Of a stretch of DNA of 64,000 nucleotides, positions 61,512 to 64,000 are shown one piece after another. Under the pieces are notes generated by a model that did no database searches, had not been told where the DNA came from, and saw nothing but the letters and a program-made list of their open reading frames with translations. Each line of letters opens with the position of its first letter. Position 1 is the stretch's first letter. The position numbers and the translations under genes were made by a program. Source of the stretch: Chromatiales bacterium (ex Bugula neritina AB1) (GTDB taxonomy: Bacteria; Pseudomonadota; Gammaproteobacteria; Granulosicoccales; Granulosicoccaceae); the NCBI GenBank assembly GCA_001730015.1, contig MDLA01000192.1, forward strand, positions 145,462 to 209,461, in the 5' to 3' direction.

Positions 61512-62903
61512 ATGACACCTGAAAACCCGATCATCGCGCTCGCCAATCATTCAGTCAATGCACAGCAGCGCACTCTCAGTGATGAGACTGTATCCCGCAC
61601 CTGTATGGTACTTCTAGACACGGTAACGGTTGGAATCGCCGGCGCTAATGCCAGTTACGCAGACGCCGTGCATCGCATAGCGCCATCCTGGGGCATGGGC
61701 GGCAGCTGCCGTGTACTCGGCCGCGGCGCAGGCTTTCCAGCACCGACAGCGGCTTTCCTCAATGCCTACCAGATACATGGGCAAGAATTCGATTGCGTAC
61801 ATGAAGGCGCTGTTGTACATCCGATGGCTGGCATCATGGCAACAACCCTGGCTGAACTTGAACGATTATCAGGTGGTAGAAACACAACCGGAATAAGCGG
61901 CCAGCAATTTATCAAAGCGATAAATTCAGCTGTTGACATAGCACTGGCCATAGGCTTGTCGAGTACCCGCGGTCTGCTGTTCTTCAGACCCGCCACCGCC
62001 AGCGCATTTGGTGCAGCAGCCATGGCAGCGCAACTGCGATCGTACTCATTACAGCAAACCATCCAGACATTCGGGCATGTCTATAGCCAGTTGTGCGGCA
62101 CAATGCAGGCGCACACCGAAGGTACCGCTGTACTGCCAATGCAAATAGGCTTCAACGCCCGCAACGCCGTTATTGCAGCCGATCTGGCAGAAGCGGGGAT
62201 CTCGGCACCGGAAGATATTATCAATGGGCCCTATGGCTACTTGCAACTGTTCGAACCCGACGGAAACATCACCCCGCTTATAGAATCACTCGCAGCGGTG
62301 ACTCGATTAGATCAGTTATCATACAAGCCATTTCCTACCGGGCGCGCAACACACGGCGGCCTTGATGCCATTCAGCAACTGCAAAACCAGCATGGTTTCA
62401 GCGCAGAACAGATAGCGACTGTCACGTTAACCGCGCCGCCCCTGATCCCACGCCTGGTTGACCGCCCGTTTTCAAAAGACATGGCACCCAACACGGCGCG
62501 GCTCAGCATGCAGTACACAGGTGCTGTCGCCCTGATACGTGGCACGGTAGGTTTATTTGATTTTTCTACAGAATCATTACACGACCCCGCCATTGCGGAA
62601 CTCGCAAATCGCATAACCATAATCGATGACGGCACCGAAGATCCCAACGCACTGCAACCACAAAAACTTGAAATCACATTGCATAGCGGGGAGTCACTAA
62701 CTACTACAGTCACAAACGTTTACGGCTCACCATCAAATCCAATGGACGAAGCCACACACCTGGCCAAAGCCCGCCATTGCTGCGAATTTGCAGGGCTCTC
62801 AAAAGATGCAACAACTACTTTGATCGAAGAGGGTTTGCAACTGGATAGCCTGCACGAAATTGGCGATTGGCTAACACATGCCTGGCGAGAGAATATTATC
62901 TAG
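61512..62903 (+). CDS. MmgE/PrpD family protein
   Basis: This 463-residue cytoplasmic protein of the MmgE/PrpD (2-methylcitrate dehydratase-like) family has LLDTVTVGIAGANA near the start, AFLNAYQIHGQEFDCVHEGAVVHP in the middle with His residues expected in the active-site cleft, and KPFPTGRATHGGLDAI. Family members dehydrate methylcitrate or aconitate-type acids. Many have unknown substrates. It follows the FAD oxidoreductase gene by 46 bases. The substrate of this pair is unclear; a carboxylic acid is likely. Confidence 0.9.
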   Translation: MTPENPIIALANHSVNAQQRTLSDETVSRTCMVLLDTVTVGIAGANASYADAVHRIAPSWGMGGSCRVLGRGAGFPAPTAAFLNAYQIHGQEFDCVHEGAVVHPMAGIMATTLAELERLSGGRNTTGISGQQFIKAINSAVDIALAIGLSSTRGLLFFRPATASAFGAAAMAAQLRSYSLQQTIQTFGHVYSQLCGTMQAHTEGTAVLPMQIGFNARNAVIAADLAEAGISAPEDIINGPYGYLQLFEPDGNITPLIESLAAVTRLDQLSYKPFPTGRATHGGLDAIQQLQNQHGFSAEQIATVTLTAPPLIPRLVDRPFSKDMAPNTARLSMQYTGAVALIRGTVGLFDFSTESLHDPAIAELANRITIIDDGTEDPNALQPQKLEITLHSGESLTTTVTNVYGSPSNPMDEATHLAKARHCCEFAGLSKDATTTLIEEGLQLDSLHEIGDWLTHAWRENII

Positions 62904-63078
62904 ATAACTGTTACCAGCTTTAACAAAGCTGATCAAATTACAGGGTTTTTCTATTGGAAAGTTATTCCACAAAAATAGTTGGAACGATTTCCAGAACCGT
63001 TCGCCCCTGAAGTAACAACAATGCTGCAACAGTCGACAGGCCATCGGCGCTGGTTCAACAATAGAATGGGAAAACACA

Positions 63079-63204
63079 ATGTCCGAGAAATACCTGACTA
63101 ACTGCGCACACGATCCTGAAGATGCCAAAAAAACAACAATCACATTTATGCTAGTGTATACGTGCGGTAGACTGACTACCGCACTAGCCCGAATCCCGGA
63201 TTAG
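63079..63204 (+). pseudogene. Remnant of a DsrE-family gene (41 codons)
   Basis: The ATG at 63079 opens a 41-residue frame ending in TAG (63202-63204). The first 25 residues (MSEKYLTNCAHDPEDAKKTT, then ITFML) resemble the start of DsrE/DsrF-like sulfur-carrier family proteins, in which an N-terminal strand follows a D-x-E-x-A helix. The remaining residues (VYTCGRLTTALARIPD) do not look like the family, and intact members have about 110 residues. It may be a truncated gene. A functional short peptide cannot be excluded. The junction with the 9-base-pair hairpin falls inside the frame. Confidence 0.4.
63162..63184 (+). repeat. Perfect 9-base-pair inverted repeat
   Basis: GTGCGGTAG (63162-63170) is separated by a 5-base loop from its reverse complement CTACCGCAC (63176-63184). 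No T-run follows, so it is not a typical terminator. It lies 43 bases before the methyltransferase start, where an operator (dimeric repressor) or a leader RNA hairpin would be placed. It may also be the footprint of the deletion that truncated the preceding frame. Confidence 0.6.
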
Positions 63205-63227
63205 TAAAAACAAAGGGAATCTATCTA

Positions 63228-63956
63228 ATGAATACTATGCTTCCGGTTGATCCGGTCGCCTTGCGAGAAGAAATAAAAAATAAATATCGCGATGTAGCCG
63301 CCGCCCCCAATCAACCTTATCACTTTCATACAGGCCGAGCTTTGTCCAAACGCCTGGGGTACGATCAAAGCATCGTAGACAAGCTGCCAGATCGCGCTGT
63401 GGAATCCTTCGCAGGTGTCGCGAATCCGTTCGCCGAAAGGACGCTGCAACCCGGAGAGAAAGTAGTCGACGCCGGCTCTGGCGCCGGATTTGACTGCTTC
63501 ATAGCAGCAGATCAGGTGGGCGACGAGGGAAAAGTATTGGGTGTGGATATGTTGCCAGAGATGATCGAAAAATCCCGCACCACGGCCAAAACACTGCAAC
63601 AAAATCATATCGAATTCAAAGAGAGCCTCCTGGAATCAATGCCAGTTGAAAACGACTGGGCCGATGTTGTCATCAGTAACGGCGTATTTAATCTTTGCGC
63701 CGACAAACAGGAAGTATTCAATGAAGTATGGCGCATATTAAAACCGGGGGGCTGGCTACAATTTGGGGATATTGCCAACGGCAAACCCGTGCCGGAATCA
63801 GCAATTTCAGACATCGATCTCTGGACTGCTTGAATTGCCGGAGGCGTTCCGTGTGAACGCTGGCAGCAGATGTTACGAGATACCGGATTTGTAAGTGTAA
63901 GTCACTGCAAAACAATAAACTACCGAATTTACTATATATACGGCCGAATTCGATAG
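63228..63956 (+). CDS. Arsenite methyltransferase-like SAM methyltransferase, predicted selenoprotein (in-frame TGA at 63831-63833)
   Basis: This SAM methyltransferase starts at ATG 63228 with GGGA upstream. The SAM site is VVDAGSGAGFDC (residues 79-90). ArsM-like segments are HFHTGRALSKRLGY, AVESFAGVANPF, VDMLPEMIEKSR and VISNGVFNLCADK, and the family ending ...SDIDLWTA is intact to residue 201. The frame then meets TGA, but the same frame continues with IAGGVPCERWQQMLRDTGFV and stops at TAG 63954-63956, 242 residues in all. ArsM relatives have LW-x-x-CI-x-GA at this exact place, where the Cys is catalytic. A SECIS-like hairpin follows the TGA. I therefore predict Sec at 202. If TGA is a stop, the protein is a 201-residue truncation. 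Confidence 0.75.
63837..63864 (+). promoter_or_regulatory. Putative bacterial SECIS element
   Basis: Bases 63843-63849 pair with 63855-63861 (six Watson-Crick pairs and one G-U), closing a 5-base loop CGUGU. A 3-base bulge (63840-63842) is followed by a second stem, 63837-63839 with 63862-63864. The loop begins 17 bases after the TGA, with a G at its second position followed by U. This matches what is known of bacterial SECIS elements, which lie within the coding frame directly behind UGA and carry a GU-type loop read by SelB. Confidence 0.65.
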
Positions 63957-64000
63957 TTCCATTCACCGTGAAATGCATCTCGCTTGATTATAACCTCTTC

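Larger units (their letters stand above)
62904..63227. other. Gap before the methyltransferase gene, with hairpins and a gene remnant
   Basis: Of these 324 bases, 63079-63204 hold a short gene remnant and 63162-63184 a perfect hairpin, both listed separately. A 7-base-pair hairpin with a 3-base loop (62915-62921 with 62925-62931) lies shortly after the MmgE/PrpD stop codon. It is followed 15 bases on by TTTTT, so it is a weak terminator candidate. The rest shows nothing recognisable. Confidence 0.35.

Noticed and set aside
63228..63833. A simple truncated methyltransferase ending at TGA
   Set aside because: The same frame continues with family-like residues (IAGGVP...GF) after the TGA and a SECIS-like hairpin is present. 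Kept as the alternative reading in the feature entry.

Overview
This window reads as chromosome of a marine or environmental gammaproteobacterium of moderate GC. The clearest phylogenetic hint is the gene order yibN-grxC-secB-gpsA with trmL next door, which matches the E. coli neighbourhood. I saw no rRNA, tRNA, CRISPR array, prophage or intact insertion sequence, and no plasmid functions.

Layout. (1) 1-16996, nearly all on the minus strand: a group 2 (ABC-transporter) capsule locus. The export and linker genes kpsF/kdsD, a small lipoprotein, kpsM, kpsT, kpsE and kpsD come first in transcription order. Then follow a tandem GT2 glycosyltransferase, a sulfotransferase, a GT-B glycosyltransferase, an unrecognised protein, a GT29 (sialyltransferase)-like protein, an MFS permease, a tail-anchored protein, and kpsC and kpsS, the last running off the edge. 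(2) 17292-20404: an orphan MshL-like secretin lipoprotein with a membrane-anchored TPR protein. (3) 20626-25185: housekeeping genes (trmL, gpsA, secB, grxC, yibN) plus a monovalent cation:proton antiporter. A large imperfect inverted repeat sits inside the otherwise conserved yibN-grxC pair. (4) 25188-27534: a membrane-anchored dihaem cytochrome c, a 63-residue protein copying only its anchor, and a DUF4197 lipoprotein. (5) 27843-33728: a little-known candidate export system. It consists of a small Gly/Ser/Asn-rich protein, a GAF-HlyD adaptor, a PqqD-like/M50 metalloprotease/HlyD-like membrane protein and a periplasmic adaptor. A GGDEF-GGDEF-EAL protein and an SGNH hydrolase follow. (6) 38235-47921: mixed metabolism. 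It includes an acuI-like reductase, a glycosyltransferase fused to a 2-oxoglutarate/Fe(II) oxygenase, a D-glutamate/D-amino acid set (dgcN, dgcA, dat), pheA and several DUF genes. (7) 48123-53858: an acyl-CoA catabolic run. (8) 53919-58306: a copper-resistance operon (copA-cueR-permease) with a recognisable CueR-type promoter. (9) 58412-64000: a sulfatase, an FAD oxidoreductase, an MmgE/PrpD protein and an arsenite-methyltransferase-like gene.

The most notable point is at the right end. The methyltransferase reading frame meets a TGA exactly where relatives carry a conserved Cys. The same frame continues with family-like sequence for 40 more codons, and a hairpin with the features of a bacterial SECIS element lies just after the TGA. 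I read it as a selenoprotein. The other two observations I rate highest are the PqqD/M50/HlyD system and the glycosyltransferase-oxygenase fusion, which recalls the domain logic of collagen lysyl hydroxylase/glycosyltransferases. Functions are family-level inferences from reading the sequence; no database search was run.
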